This document shows, one piece after another, positions 35,015 through 44,046 of a stretch of 64,000 nt of DNA; the first letter of the stretch is position 1; every line of letters begins with the position of its first letter. Both the position numbers and the translations under genes were made by a program. The DNA comes from Priestia megaterium (GTDB lineage Bacteria; Bacillota; Bacilli; Bacillales; Bacillaceae_H): NCBI RefSeq assembly GCF_009497655.1, contig NZ_CP023317.1, forward strand, positions 2,137,501-2,201,500, read 5' to 3'. The notes beneath the pieces were generated by a model. The model was not told the DNA's origin. It saw only the letters and a list, made by a program, of their open reading frames with translations, and ran no database searches.

Positions 35015-36442
35015 GTGACAGGAAACATGCTAATAAATATACTAATAATGATTGTCGTATTGTACTTCATATATGTATTCGTAACTGCAGTGGTACTGTT
35101 TTATGTCCCTTTGCACAAGGGAAAAGACTTAAAAGTAATGAATACTGAGAATTTTTACGGAAAGAAAGAATCCACAGACCGTGTTATGCTTTTGGAAAAC
35201 GGTTATTTTTCAGGGCTTGTTCGGATGCAGATGATTCAAGAAGCGAGGCATACAATCGATATTGCGTACTTTTCCATCGGCAAAGGTCGTTCGTCGGATT
35301 TACTTATGGGTGCTTTATTCGAAGCTGCGGACCGAGGTATACGTATTCGAGTGCTGTTAGACGGGATCTCTCATGGGCTAAAAGGCAAGAGAAAAAATGT
35401 TCTTTATGCTCTAGCTTTCCACAATAATATTGAATTAAAGTACTATGAGCCCTTTACTATTCTTAAACCTTGGACATGGCATAACCGTCTTCACGATAAA
35501 ATAATAGTAGTCGATGGCCAATTAGGTATTAGTGGAGGACGAAATATCGGAGATAAATACTTGGCCAGTCAACCGGATAAAAATTTTGTCTATGACCGTG
35601 ATGTGCTGATTTATAATACAAAGCAAGAAAGTAATAGTGTCATTCTCTCAATGGAGAAGTATGTAGAGAAATTATGGAACCACCCGTATACGCGCAAAGC
35701 TTTTCCAAAGCTTAAGAAAACTAAACAATTTCGTGGCCTTTCAGGAAAGAAATTGTTAATAGATCAATACGAAGAGGCCAAAAAAGCAAACGAACCCTTT
35801 GTCCATCCTTATATTGTATGGAGAGAATCAACGATGCCTACAAGAAAGGTTTCTTTTATTGCAAATCCTATTCAAAGAATGAATAAAAGCCCTTTTATAT
35901 GGAAAACGTTTATTAAGCTTTCTGAGCAAGCTGAAAAATCCATTGTCGTTCAAAGTCCTTATATTGTACCAACAAAAGAGATGGAACAGTATATAGATAA
36001 GTCAGTAAAATCTAAAGTGCAAAGAATTATTTTAACGAATTCTATTACGTCCACTCCGAATGCTATGGCTTTTTCTGCATACTTAGGAGTGAAAAACCGC
36101 GTCATAAAAGCGGCTTCAAAGCTTTATGAATATCAACAGCCTTATTCCATTCACGGGAAATCCGTTGTTTACGACCAGCGTTTGAGCGCAGTTGGTTCTT
36201 TTAACTTAGATTCACGTTCTGTATTTTTAAATACTGAATCTATGGTTATGATAGATAGTGAAGAATTTGCAGCCGAGCTAACAGGGGCTATTGAAACTAA
36301 AATTTCTCACAGTACGCTTGTGGGAAATGAGGGGGAACCTGTGGGTTTTAATACGGATTCTCAAAAAAACGTGCCTCCTGTAAAATCTGCACTCCTCCAT
36401 ATTCTTTCAGTCTTCACGCGATTTTGGAGACATTTTGTATAG
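35015..36442 (+). CDS. Phospholipase D-family protein (cardiolipin synthase-like)
   Basis: A 475-residue protein with one N-terminal membrane helix (about 5-30) and two HKD catalytic motifs: His160 in HDKIIVVDG and His380 in HGKSVVYD, each followed by the GGRNIGD or GSFNLDSRS segment of the family. It is probably a phosphatidyltransferase or phospholipase at the membrane. It is not a canonical Cls, which has two N-terminal helices. The start is uncertain: GTG 35015 after AAAGGGA, or ATG 35027. Monocistronic. Confidence 0.85.
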   Translation: MTGNMLINILIMIVVLYFIYVFVTAVVLFYVPLHKGKDLKVMNTENFYGKKESTDRVMLLENGYFSGLVRMQMIQEARHTIDIAYFSIGKGRSSDLLMGALFEAADRGIRIRVLLDGISHGLKGKRKNVLYALAFHNNIELKYYEPFTILKPWTWHNRLHDKIIVVDGQLGISGGRNIGDKYLASQPDKNFVYDRDVLIYNTKQESNSVILSMEKYVEKLWNHPYTRKAFPKLKKTKQFRGLSGKKLLIDQYEEAKKANEPFVHPYIVWRESTMPTRKVSFIANPIQRMNKSPFIWKTFIKLSEQAEKSIVVQSPYIVPTKEMEQYIDKSVKSKVQRIILTNSITSTPNAMAFSAYLGVKNRVIKAASKLYEYQQPYSIHGKSVVYDQRLSAVGSFNLDSRSVFLNTESMVMIDSEEFAAELTGAIETKISHSTLVGNEGEPVGFNTDSQKNVPPVKSALLHILSVFTRFWRHFV

Positions 36443-36536
36443 TTCTGCACTTTTCCTGAAAAAGTGCTTTTGCAGAAAGCTTATAAAAATAAATGGTAGA
36501 GGATAAAAGGTGCTGCAACTGGTGGTGGGAAGTGTG

Positions 36537-36567
36537 AAAAGCTGTGATATGCCTCACAGTTTTTTTG
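36537..36567 (+). terminator. Terminator upstream of the tRNA cluster
   Basis: A short stem (CTGTGA, 6-nt loop, TCACAG) flanked by A's and followed by seven T's, about 95 bp after the phospholipase D-family gene. Confidence 0.6.
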
Positions 36568-36605
36568 AAGTCGCCAGTACTAGTCATGATTCATAAAAAG
36601 ACCTA

Positions 36606-36637
36606 TTGACGAAATTCCATATATGTTTTATTATAAT
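36606..36637 (+). promoter_or_regulatory. Promoter of the tRNA cluster
   Basis: TTGACG at 36606-36611 with TATTAT at 36629-36634 (17-bp spacer) or TATAAT at 36632-36637 (20-bp spacer), about 45 bp before the first tRNA. Confidence 0.65.
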
Positions 36638-36681
36638 ATAGCGTCGTCAATAAACGAGGTTCTTTTGAAGAAATCATTTCT

Positions 36682-36755
36682 AGGGGCATAGTTTAAAGGT
36701 AGAACTACGGTCTCCAAAACCGTCAGTGTGGGTTCGATTCCTACTGCCCCTGCCA
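36682..36755 (+). tRNA. tRNA-Trp (anticodon CCA)
   Basis: A cloverleaf with the acceptor stem AGGGGCA/TGCCCCT, an anticodon loop CTCCAAA with CCA at 36714-36716, a T-arm GTTCGATTC and an encoded 3' CCA. Its D-arm and T-arm are standard. Confidence 0.95.
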
Positions 36756-36781
36756 TTTTGGAGTTATTTTTCAATTCACAC

Positions 36782-36863
36782 GCGGGTGTGGCGGAATTGG
36801 CAGACGCGCTAGACTTAGGATCTAGTGTCTTATGACGTGGGGGTTCAAGTCCCTTCACCCGCA
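36782..36863 (+). tRNA. tRNA-Leu (anticodon TAG)
   Basis: Acceptor stem GCGGGTG/CACCCGC, anticodon loop CTTAGGA with TAG, a long variable arm as expected for leucine, and T-loop GTTCAAGTC. The CCA end is not encoded. Confidence 0.95.
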
Positions 36864-36883
36864 TCTTTACTTTTATATATTGC

Positions 36884-36955
36884 GCGGAAGTAGTTCAGTG
36901 GTAGAACACCACCTTGCCAAGGTGGGGGTCGCGAGTTCGAACCTCGTCTTCCGCT
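36884..36955 (+). tRNA. tRNA-Gly (anticodon GCC)
   Basis: Acceptor stem GCGGAAG/CTTCCGC, anticodon loop TTGCCAA with GCC flanked by CCACC/GGTGG, T-loop GTTCGAACC. CCA is not encoded. Last of three tRNAs, followed by a terminator. Confidence 0.95.
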
Positions 36956-36962
36956 TCTTTTC

Positions 36963-36995
36963 AAAAGCAGTTTGCATGTGCAAACTGCTTTTTTT
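36963..36995 (+). terminator. Terminator after the tRNA cluster
   Basis: A 14-bp perfect stem (AAAAGCAGTTTGCA and complement) with a two-base loop and T-run, eight bases after tRNA-Gly. Confidence 0.92.
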
Positions 36996-37170
36996 GTTGT
37001 AGAAATAAAGATTTTTACTATGCTGTTTTTAATTAGAAATAGTTTATTCAATCAGTGCTGCTTATACGTATTGCTTTCATGAATATACACATATTATTGG
37101 GGTTACATTAAAAGCTAATGAACGATACGTGAAGACGTCTAATATGGTTTTTAAGATAGGGGAGAGTCCT

Positions 37171-38571
37171 ATGGAATCTAGTTGGTTTTCAATTATACCG
37201 TTTTTAATTGTTATTCCAATAGCTATTTTCACCAAACAAGTGCTGCCAGGGTTGTTTTTAGGCTTATTAGTAGGCGCTTATTTGATTGATCATTCGATTG
37301 TCGGAGGTGTTGAAAAGTTACTTCACTACGTTGTACAAGCTCTTAGAAATAAAAGTAATATAGAAATCGTTGTCTTTTTATACGCGTTTTCAGGGCTTAT
37401 CGGAATGATTAAGATGGCTGGAGGAGTTAAAGGTTTTGTGGAAACAGCTGCAGAAAGAATTGATACAAGAAAAAAAGCTCTTATTTTAACCTATGTTTCA
37501 ACCATTGGAACATTCAGTGCTCCCACCTTTCGTTTTGTGACGATCGCGCCCATTATGAGAGCGCTGCTGAAAAAAGTGAAAATGACGACAGCAGAGCTAG
37601 GGTTTGTTATTGAAACAACTGCTACTCCTGTTATCGTCTTAATTCCCGTGGCAACGGCATTTGTGGGATATATGGTCTCAATCATTCAAATGGCAATTGA
37701 TCATCAAGGCATAAAACAAGACGCTTATTCTTTGTTTATTCAAAGCATTCCTTATAATTTCTTTTCGATTGTGATTATTTTAGTAGGGATTTATTTCAGC
37801 TTTTTTCATCATTCAACGTCTACGGCTCCTATGAAGCTCGAGGAAGAAGACGAAAAAGATTGGCATGATTGTCATCCTTGCGTATCGAAGGATTTGCCTT
37901 CTAAGCCTTGGAATTTGTTAGTACCTTTACTTGTTGTGATTTCACTTACCTTACTTTTAACATGGTGGAGTGGACATCGTAAGAGTCACACCTTTTTTGA
38001 AGCATTTATTAAAGCAGACGTGTTAGAAGCGATGGTAGTAGCTTTAATTATGACTACGTTAATTACCCTCATTTTTTTCTTGTTTCAGCGCTTTACATTA
38101 CAGAATTTGCTTAATGGTTTTATCACAGGAGGCAATGACTTGATGTCCGTTATTTTGTTGTTATCGGTAGTATGGGGATTATCCGCTGTGACAGAAGACT
38201 TAGGTTTTTCAAATTTCGTGACGGCACATTCTAAGTGGATTCCTCAAATGTTTGTCACTCCGTTCATGTTTATCTTTGGAGCCGCTATTTCTTACTTTAT
38301 CGGATCTGCTTGGGGAACGTGGGGGATTTTAATGCCGCTTGGCGTATCGCTTGCAAGTTCTGCAGATCTTTCTTTGCCGTTAATTATCGGTGCGGTGTTT
38401 GCGAGCGGTTCCTTTGGAGCGTTTTCTTCACCTTTAAGCGATGATACGAATACCATCGCCAAAATATTAGATTTATCTGTTATTGAATATGCCAAATATA
38501 AATTAAAGCCAGCTTTAATTGCAGCGGGAATAACAGTTGCTTTCTATCTTGTTGTATCTTTCTTATTTTGA
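37171..38571 (+). CDS. NhaC-family Na+/H+ antiporter-like protein
   Basis: A 466-residue membrane protein with about eleven helices and an acidic cytoplasmic loop (LEEEDEKDWHDCHPC at about 225-240). It belongs to the NhaC-like ion transporter superfamily (FSSPLSDDTNTIAKILDLS near the end is diagnostic). No riboswitch precedes it, so sodium/proton exchange or organic-acid/H+ exchange are both open. ATG 37171 follows AGGGGAGAG; upstream frame to 37129 lacks a ribosome site. Monocistronic. Confidence 0.85.
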   Translation: MESSWFSIIPFLIVIPIAIFTKQVLPGLFLGLLVGAYLIDHSIVGGVEKLLHYVVQALRNKSNIEIVVFLYAFSGLIGMIKMAGGVKGFVETAAERIDTRKKALILTYVSTIGTFSAPTFRFVTIAPIMRALLKKVKMTTAELGFVIETTATPVIVLIPVATAFVGYMVSIIQMAIDHQGIKQDAYSLFIQSIPYNFFSIVIILVGIYFSFFHHSTSTAPMKLEEEDEKDWHDCHPCVSKDLPSKPWNLLVPLLVVISLTLLLTWWSGHRKSHTFFEAFIKADVLEAMVVALIMTTLITLIFFLFQRFTLQNLLNGFITGGNDLMSVILLLSVVWGLSAVTEDLGFSNFVTAHSKWIPQMFVTPFMFIFGAAISYFIGSAWGTWGILMPLGVSLASSADLSLPLIIGAVFASGSFGAFSSPLSDDTNTIAKILDLSVIEYAKYKLKPALIAAGITVAFYLVVSFLF

Positions 38572-38594
38572 ATGAGAAAAATAGCCGTCTAGTA

Positions 38595-38717
38595 TCAATT
38601 TTTCATTTTTTTTAATTTAAAGTATGCATACAGTCCTAATGACAGGCACACTAGGATGATACAAGTAAGCGGAAATAAGATGGTATTAACAAAATGATCA
38701 TAAAACCATATATACAC
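38595..38717 (-). CDS. 40-residue membrane peptide after the second ger operon
   Basis: A minus-strand frame starting at GTG 38717 (GAGGTG six bases before), 51 bp downstream of the B-subunit gene. It has a short polar start, a single hydrophobic helix (about 12-33) and a basic FKLKKMKN end. ATG 38723 is an alternative start. It could be a fourth cistron of the receptor operon. No homologue is recognised. Confidence 0.55.
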   Translation of the reverse strand: MYIWFYDHFVNTILFPLTCIILVCLSLGLYAYFKLKKMKN

Positions 38718-38768
38718 GCACATCACCTCAATAATTTTAACGCCATTTTTTTATTTAGTAGAGATACA

Positions 38769-39869
38769 CTATCTGTGCTGCTTCTTCCTATTCTTCAAAA
38801 AGGCGATAATCAGAAGCAGTAGGGGTACGATAGAAAATAGCGGCATATGCAAAAGAAATCTCGCTACGTGTAGTCCTTCATAAAGGTGTTCTTGAAAATT
38901 ACTAGCGATTGTAATCGACAAAAATAACACAATGATGCCTAAAGGATACGCTAGACGTGAAGGAGATTTAATTTTAAATAAAGTAGCTGTACCTATTATA
39001 GAAGCATAAAACAAGATGCTAACTTTGAAATAAATCCCAATCACCATAGCGAACATAAAAAATACATCTAGACGCTCTAAAAAATCAGCTACTTGGATCG
39101 TTTGGACAGTACTAAGAAGAGGGAACTGTGATCTTGTCGTCAGATCAACTCCAAGCACGCTAATGTTAATGATCATCGTAATAATTAGATTAATTCCGCT
39201 TAATCCCGTTGCGCATAGCATGGTGACACTTGCTTTTTTGGGATTGCTCAAATAAGGAAGAAGCATGGTAAATACAATAGCCTCTGTGAAAGGAAAATAC
39301 AGCGTTTCGGTTAAAGCAATTTTTGCAACAGGGAGCACTCCTTCTTTTAATACCGGCTGTAAGTTCTTAAAATCAATTAATCCTGAGCTAATAATTAAAA
39401 TGAAGCCTGCAACAGCCAGAAAATACATAAAAATAAACAGAAGCTCTCCTGACCTCGCTATCGCTTCAATTCCTTTTCGTGTTATATAGATAATGACCAG
39501 CATTAATAAAGCATTAGCAATAAATAAAGGCGTATCGGGATAAGCAAAGGTAAGAAGCATTTCTCCGAAATCTCTTAGAACTCGTGATGCATCGTATAAA
39601 AAATAAACAATATATACGAATGCAAGAAGCGTTCCCAGTACCTTACCTAAAATTTTCTGCATATACTCTGTAGGCAGGAGGTCCGGATAGTAGGAATAGA
39701 GCTTATGATAGACTAAGAAGAAAAAAAAGCTGAACAGCATTCCAATTAAAATAGCTAGCCATGCATCTTGCTTCGCTCTCATTGCAAGAGGAACTAATAA
39801 AGCGCTCCCCAGTTCGAATAATACCATGAGAATGAATAATTGAGTGGCGCTGATTTTTGCTTTTTCCAT
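38769..39869 (-). CDS. Spore germinant receptor B subunit, second operon
   Basis: A 366-residue GerAB/GerKB-type permease with about ten helices (KISATQLFILMVLFELGSALLVP at the start, VADFLERLDVFFMFAMVIGIYFK near 270). Third gene of an A-C-B operon on the minus strand, 20 bp after the C subunit gene. The family lies in the amino acid permease superfamily and is thought to bind the germinant. The A-C-B order is that of Bacillus gerK and yfkQRST. Confidence 0.92.
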   Translation of the reverse strand: MEKAKISATQLFILMVLFELGSALLVPLAMRAKQDAWLAILIGMLFSFFFFLVYHKLYSYYPDLLPTEYMQKILGKVLGTLLAFVYIVYFLYDASRVLRDFGEMLLTFAYPDTPLFIANALLMLVIIYITRKGIEAIARSGELLFIFMYFLAVAGFILIISSGLIDFKNLQPVLKEGVLPVAKIALTETLYFPFTEAIVFTMLLPYLSNPKKASVTMLCATGLSGINLIITMIINISVLGVDLTTRSQFPLLSTVQTIQVADFLERLDVFFMFAMVIGIYFKVSILFYASIIGTATLFKIKSPSRLAYPLGIIVLFLSITIASNFQEHLYEGLHVARFLLHMPLFSIVPLLLLIIAFLKNRKKQHR

Positions 39870-39889
39870 ATAGCCAGAACCTCCTTACC

Positions 39890-41113
39890 TCATTGTTGTT
39901 TTTCTTTTACGCTAGAGAGAAACGATTTATTGCGCAGACCCGTTCGGCGAATGTAAGCTTCTACTGTAACGTCTACATCTAATTTTGGAAAATAAACGTC
40001 ATCCCATTCTGATTTGAATTTTTCCCACTGATTGGGGCGCGTGCGTTCCAGTGCTTCTCCAAACCCAAAGATGTCAACTTTGTCTGTCTGAGCTTGTTTA
40101 ATAGCTGTTTGTAATTCTTTTTTTATTTCTTTACCTGCAGCTTTTTCCATTTTTTTGATTACGGCAGGTTGACGTGTATCAACAGGGACCTCCACTTCTC
40201 CAAGATCGCCTTCTACGCGAGTGTGAACGGACACGTAAGGTTTTCCTTTTTTCATTTTTACAGATACATCCGTTTTTTGACGAACTGTTTGATAGGCAAG
40301 CGCTTCTTTTTTTCCTTTCCAATCTATATTAATATCCGTTCCTTGTATTTTATCAAGAATCCAAACGCTGCCTCTGGCTGGACTATTGTACAACCAGTCG
40401 ATTAACTTTCCATTTTTAAAAACAGCAATGCCAGAAGCACGAAGGGTAGCTTCTGGTGCGCTTTGCTGGAGGTTATCTAATTTTTCTGCTTGTTGAGGAT
40501 TTCCAACTAAACGAAAACCCGAGACTAGTGCTTCTCCTCCGGGAGATTCGAGAGACCTCATCACTTCTTGAAAGGAAACCTTTAGATTTTCTCCCCATTT
40601 TCTTTGAGTGAACTCCAGCGTTTTCATAATTTTGTTTGCTGGAATTTTATCGACAGGCGTTAGTGCTTTTACCAAATCAGCAGCACTTGACTGGTTTGCG
40701 ATGACTAGGGAAGTCGTAATTCGAAATTCAGGATCGCGATCAATAGAATCAATAAGAATGTTAATTCCTTCTTCACGCGCTAGTTTTTCTCCGATCACGA
40801 CTAAGTTGGTATGGGCATAATAAAGTCTTCGGGAAATTCTAGCTGAAGCGCGTCTGCTTGCTTCAACTAAATTATCGCCAGAAGCAGAATAGATCGTAAC
40901 AGGCGGACTTTGGGTACCGCCGCCCCCTTGTAAGCCAGCTACGTTTCCCGGGTTAATAATTTGAAAGGTAAGCTCATACCGTCCGTTTTTCGTTTTATCA
41001 ATGCCCATTGCCGATACAAATGCAAGGTCTGTTAATTCTTTTTTACTCCAGCAGCTCGTAAGCAATACCATCATTATGGTCATTACCAGTAAAAATAAAC
41101 TTTTACGTTTCAT
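39890..41113 (-). CDS. Spore germinant receptor C subunit (lipoprotein), second operon
   Basis: A 407-residue GerC-type lipoprotein. The lipobox LTSC puts the lipidated Cys at residue 21, followed by WSKKELTDLAFVSAMGIDK. ATG 41113 is chosen because AAAGGTG sits seven bases before it; the frame from 41131 lacks a site. It overlaps the A-subunit gene by 11 bp. The C-terminal DIFGFGEALERTRPNQW block is typical of the family. Confidence 0.93.
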   Translation of the reverse strand: MKRKSLFLLVMTIMMVLLTSCWSKKELTDLAFVSAMGIDKTKNGRYELTFQIINPGNVAGLQGGGGTQSPPVTIYSASGDNLVEASRRASARISRRLYYAHTNLVVIGEKLAREEGINILIDSIDRDPEFRITTSLVIANQSSAADLVKALTPVDKIPANKIMKTLEFTQRKWGENLKVSFQEVMRSLESPGGEALVSGFRLVGNPQQAEKLDNLQQSAPEATLRASGIAVFKNGKLIDWLYNSPARGSVWILDKIQGTDINIDWKGKKEALAYQTVRQKTDVSVKMKKGKPYVSVHTRVEGDLGEVEVPVDTRQPAVIKKMEKAAGKEIKKELQTAIKQAQTDKVDIFGFGEALERTRPNQWEKFKSEWDDVYFPKLDVDVTVEAYIRRTGLRNKSFLSSVKEKQQ

Positions 41114-42725
41114 TTTGATCACCTTTTTCAAGTTCCTGGTTAATCATACCTCTTGAAGAAGGAGGCTCAGGCTTTTGATGTTTGCTTTGACGAACTTTGT
41201 TATCACTAATTAATTTAGGTCTTCTTCTCATCGTCCACCAAGGTAACCGCAGCAATGTATCTTCATTGCTTGCAGGAATAAAGGGTGCTAATGGGGTCAT
41301 GTAAGGAACACCAAATGAACGTAAGCTGCATAGGTGTCCAACCCCCATTAAAAGAATAAGGATAATGCCATAGAAACCGAATGTAGCCGCTCCTAGTATA
41401 AATAAAAAACGAATTAAACGCGCTGAAATAGCCATATCGAAAGATGGTGTGGCAAAGCTAGCAATGGCTGTAATCGATACAATAATAACCATAGCTGGTG
41501 AGACAATCCCTGCTTGAACTGCTGCTTGCCCAATAACAAGAGCTCCAACGATCGATACAGCTGAGCCGATAGCTTTTGGTAAACGAATACCTGCTTCACG
41601 CAAAATTTCAAAGGTGACTTCCATAAAAAAAGCTTCCACGAACGCGGGAAATGGAACGGATTCTCGCTGTGCTGCAAGAGCTACAATAAGCGTTGTAGGT
41701 ACCATCTCTTGATGAAATGTTGTAACCGCTACATACGTAGCAGGCGCGATAAGTGAAATCATAAACATAAACACCCGCAAAAGACGAATGGACGTGGCAA
41801 TATCAAAGCGTGCGTAGTAATCTTCAGCCGATTGGAAAAATTGAATGAACAACGCTGGAGCAATAAGGACAAAAGGAGTTCCGTCCACAAAAATAGCAAT
41901 TCTTCCTTCCAAAAGGTTACCCGCCACCACATCGGGTCTTTCTGTGTTGTAAATAGTGGGAAAAGGAGTGACCGTTTGATCTTCAATCAGCTGCTCAACA
42001 TAACCTGATTCCAAAATACTATCAATATCAATGTTTTTTAATCGCTTTCGAATTTCTTTCACAACTTTATCGTTTGCGATGCCATGAATATACATAAGAG
42101 TGACATCCGTTTTAGTTACTCGGCCAATCTTCATCGACTCTAGCCATAAGTCGGGTGTTTTAATAATTCGGCGCACCATGGCTAAGTTTGTGCCAATAGA
42201 CTCAGTAAAGGCACCTTTTGGTCCCCGCACTACCATTTGGGTAGTAGATTCTGAAATGGCACGCTTTTCACCGCCTTGTGTACTCACGCTGAGTACGCGG
42301 TTTATGCCGTCGACAATAAGAAGGCTATCGCCTGACATCAAAGAAGAAAGTAAATCATTCCAGTTGTCTGCAAACGATACGTTGCCGATTGTGACGATGT
42401 CTTCGGAGATTAACTCTAATGCATTTTGATCGTTTAGGTCATTTTTTTGATTATCTTTCATCAGAGACTGCAGTAAGTAATCTTGAATAGCCTGATTATC
42501 TACAATCCCTTCTATATAGACGATAGCAGCAGCCAAGCTGTTATTGACACCTAGTTTAAAATGACGAATCACAATATCTGAGCTGTTTCCAGTTTTTTCT
42601 TTAATTAAGGTAAGGTTCTCCGACAGCAGATTCTTAAGAGAAGAAGCTGTTTGTTCGCTGTTTGTTTGATCTGCCTGAGGTTCAAGCTTATTTTTAAGTT
42701 TTTGATTTTTAAAAAACGAAGGCAT
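41103..42725 (-). CDS. Spore germinant receptor A subunit, second operon
   Basis: A 540-residue GerAA/GerKA-type subunit. The hydrophilic N-terminal domain carries the DGINRVLSVSTQGGEKRAI and ESTTQMVVRGPKGAFTESIG blocks, and four to five helices follow over about 315-480 ([39 protein letters not shown]). ATG 42725 is preferred to the open frame from TTG 42767 because AAGGGTG precedes it. First gene of the minus-strand A-C-B operon, divergent from the D-subunit-like gene. Confidence 0.93.
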   Translation of the reverse strand: MPSFFKNQKLKNKLEPQADQTNSEQTASSLKNLLSENLTLIKEKTGNSSDIVIRHFKLGVNNSLAAAIVYIEGIVDNQAIQDYLLQSLMKDNQKNDLNDQNALELISEDIVTIGNVSFADNWNDLLSSLMSGDSLLIVDGINRVLSVSTQGGEKRAISESTTQMVVRGPKGAFTESIGTNLAMVRRIIKTPDLWLESMKIGRVTKTDVTLMYIHGIANDKVVKEIRKRLKNIDIDSILESGYVEQLIEDQTVTPFPTIYNTERPDVVAGNLLEGRIAIFVDGTPFVLIAPALFIQFFQSAEDYYARFDIATSIRLLRVFMFMISLIAPATYVAVTTFHQEMVPTTLIVALAAQRESVPFPAFVEAFFMEVTFEILREAGIRLPKAIGSAVSIVGALVIGQAAVQAGIVSPAMVIIVSITAIASFATPSFDMAISARLIRFLFILGAATFGFYGIILILLMGVGHLCSLRSFGVPYMTPLAPFIPASNEDTLLRLPWWTMRRRPKLISDNKVRQSKHQKPEPPSSRGMINQELEKGDQNET

Positions 42726-42871
42726 AAATGAAAGCACCCTTACTATAGTTTTTATTAATTTGACCAAAAACCGTATAATTATGTAATTTTTAACAAAATA
42801 TCTTTTGCATGACGGTAAATGAAAATGACGACCCTATGAGGTAAGTAACCATTAGGTAAGGAGTGAAAGGA

Positions 42872-43096
42872 ATGAAAATTATTGGAGTTAGCCTGCTGCT
42901 ATTTGGATCTGTGATTGCTCTTTCTGTAGGAATTGATCTTTTTCAAGGAGCGAACGTACTGCAGGCACTATACAATGCTTTAAGCCCGTTTCGTGTAATG
43001 GAAGTGGCCGAATTATTTGTCCTTTTTTCTCTTTTGTTTTTCTTTTTTGCAGAGTCGCTTTACCTTGTTTTAAAGAAGCGTCAACAAAAGCACTAG
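42872..43096 (+). CDS. Germinant receptor D-subunit-like small membrane protein
   Basis: A 74-residue protein with two hydrophobic helices (about 2-24 and 45-67) and a basic KKRQQKH end, the layout of GerD-subunit (GerKD-type) proteins that modulate GerA-family receptors. It is divergent from, and 146 bp away from, the A-subunit gene. ATG 42872 follows AAGGAG with 8-nt spacing. Assignment rests on topology and location. Confidence 0.72.
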   Translation: MKIIGVSLLLFGSVIALSVGIDLFQGANVLQALYNALSPFRVMEVAELFVLFSLLFFFFAESLYLVLKKRQQKH

Positions 43097-43178
43097 TAAC
43101 TTGGTGCAAAGAGGTTTTTATCTCTTCGCTATCGAAACAAGCGTATAGAAAGATAGCTTTGAGATAGGGGAGAACCAC

Positions 43179-43691
43179 ATGAACATTGAGACTAGCAGAC
43201 TACTAATACGCAAATTTAAATATGAAGATTGGCAAGATGTCTACACATATACTTCTGATGCTAATGTCATGAAATACATACCAGAAGGTGTTTTTAGTAA
43301 GGATGATGCGAAGAAATTTGTAAATGAAAATATGAAAGAAAACGTTAAAAATTTTCCAGTTTTATTAAAAAACGAAAAAATCCTAATTGGTCATATCGTC
43401 TTTTTCAACTATTTTGAGGACCATACTTATGAAATTGGCTGGGTATTTAATTCCCTCTATCATCAGAAAGGATATGCGTCAGAAGCGGCAAAAGCAATCG
43501 TGGACTATGGCTTTAATACAATGAAACTGCATCGGGTTATTGCTACTTGTCAACCTGAGAATATTTCTTCTTATCGTGTTATGGAGAAGATCGGGATGAG
43601 AAGAGAAGGGTATTTCAAAAAATGTATTCCAACTGAAAAAGGATGGTGGGATGAATATTATTACGCGATTTTAAAGGAAGAGTGGAAATGA
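43179..43691 (+). CDS. GNAT N-acetyltransferase (RimJ/RimL type)
   Basis: A 170-residue acetyl-CoA-dependent acetyltransferase. ETSRLLIRKFKYEDWQDVYTYTSD at the start, EIGWVFNSLYHQKGYASEAAKAIVDYGF (acetyl-CoA loop) and HRVIATCQPENISSYRVMEKIGMRREG are the RimJ/RimL-like signatures. The substrate could be a ribosomal or other protein amino group or a small amine. GGGGAG precedes the ATG. Confidence 0.9.
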   Translation: MNIETSRLLIRKFKYEDWQDVYTYTSDANVMKYIPEGVFSKDDAKKFVNENMKENVKNFPVLLKNEKILIGHIVFFNYFEDHTYEIGWVFNSLYHQKGYASEAAKAIVDYGFNTMKLHRVIATCQPENISSYRVMEKIGMRREGYFKKCIPTEKGWWDEYYYAILKEEWK

Positions 43692-43771
43692 GCTTTACTC
43701 TTAAGGAATTACATTTTACGAGTTGTAAAGATGAAAACAAGCCCAATTTTTAAAAAATGAGCAGGACAGCA

Positions 43772-43800
43772 AACCAAAACGTCTAGGCAGACATACAATA
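43772..43800 (+). promoter_or_regulatory. Sigma-K promoter of the YjcZ-type gene
   Basis: AACC at 43772-43775, a 16-bp spacer and CATACAATA at 43792-43800, matching the mACm-N16-CATAnnnTA consensus of the mother-cell sporulation sigma factor. The start codon lies 80 bp downstream. Confidence 0.7.
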
Positions 43801-43879
43801 ACCTATCCATGAGAAACACCCCATGTTTGAACCTTCTTTGTTTTAGCAACAGAAAATTACGTTGAAAGGGAGTGCTTGT

Positions 43880-44002
43880 ATGTCTAATGCTGGATGTGGA
43901 TTTGGTTCTGGTTTCGCTTTATTAGTTGTATTATTTATTCTATTAGTAATTATCGGATGTAGTTGTTATAGCGGTGGTTACGGTGGCGGCTACGGCTGCT
44001 AA
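43880..44002 (+). CDS. YjcZ-family sporulation peptide, 40 residues
   Basis: A tiny protein: a polar Gly/Cys-rich start (MSNAGCGFGSGFALLVVLF), one hydrophobic helix, then GCSCYSGGYGGGYGC. This is the pattern of the YjcZ/SscA small spore proteins. GAAAGGGAG precedes ATG 43880, and a sigma-K-type promoter and a good terminator frame it. Confidence 0.88.
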   Translation: MSNAGCGFGSGFALLVVLFILLVIIGCSCYSGGYGGGYGC

Positions 44003-44016
44003 TTAGATCACTGAAT

Positions 44017-44046
44017 AGCCTAAAGAAATTTCTTTAGGCTTTTTTG
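44017..44046 (+). terminator. Terminator after the YjcZ-type gene
   Basis: A 10-bp perfect stem (AGCCTAAAGA, AATT loop, complement) and six T's, 15 bases after the stop. Confidence 0.9.

Noticed and set aside
36631-36864. Minus-strand frame over the tRNA-Trp and tRNA-Leu genes
   Set aside because: Opposite strand of two clear tRNA genes; chance open frame.
36845-37051. Minus-strand frame over tRNA-Gly
   Set aside because: Overlaps tRNA-Gly and its terminator; no ribosome site.
42726-42871. Sigma-G promoters between the divergent A-subunit and D-like genes
   Set aside because: Expected on biological grounds, but CATAATT and TGCAAA words are not at the right spacing on either strand.
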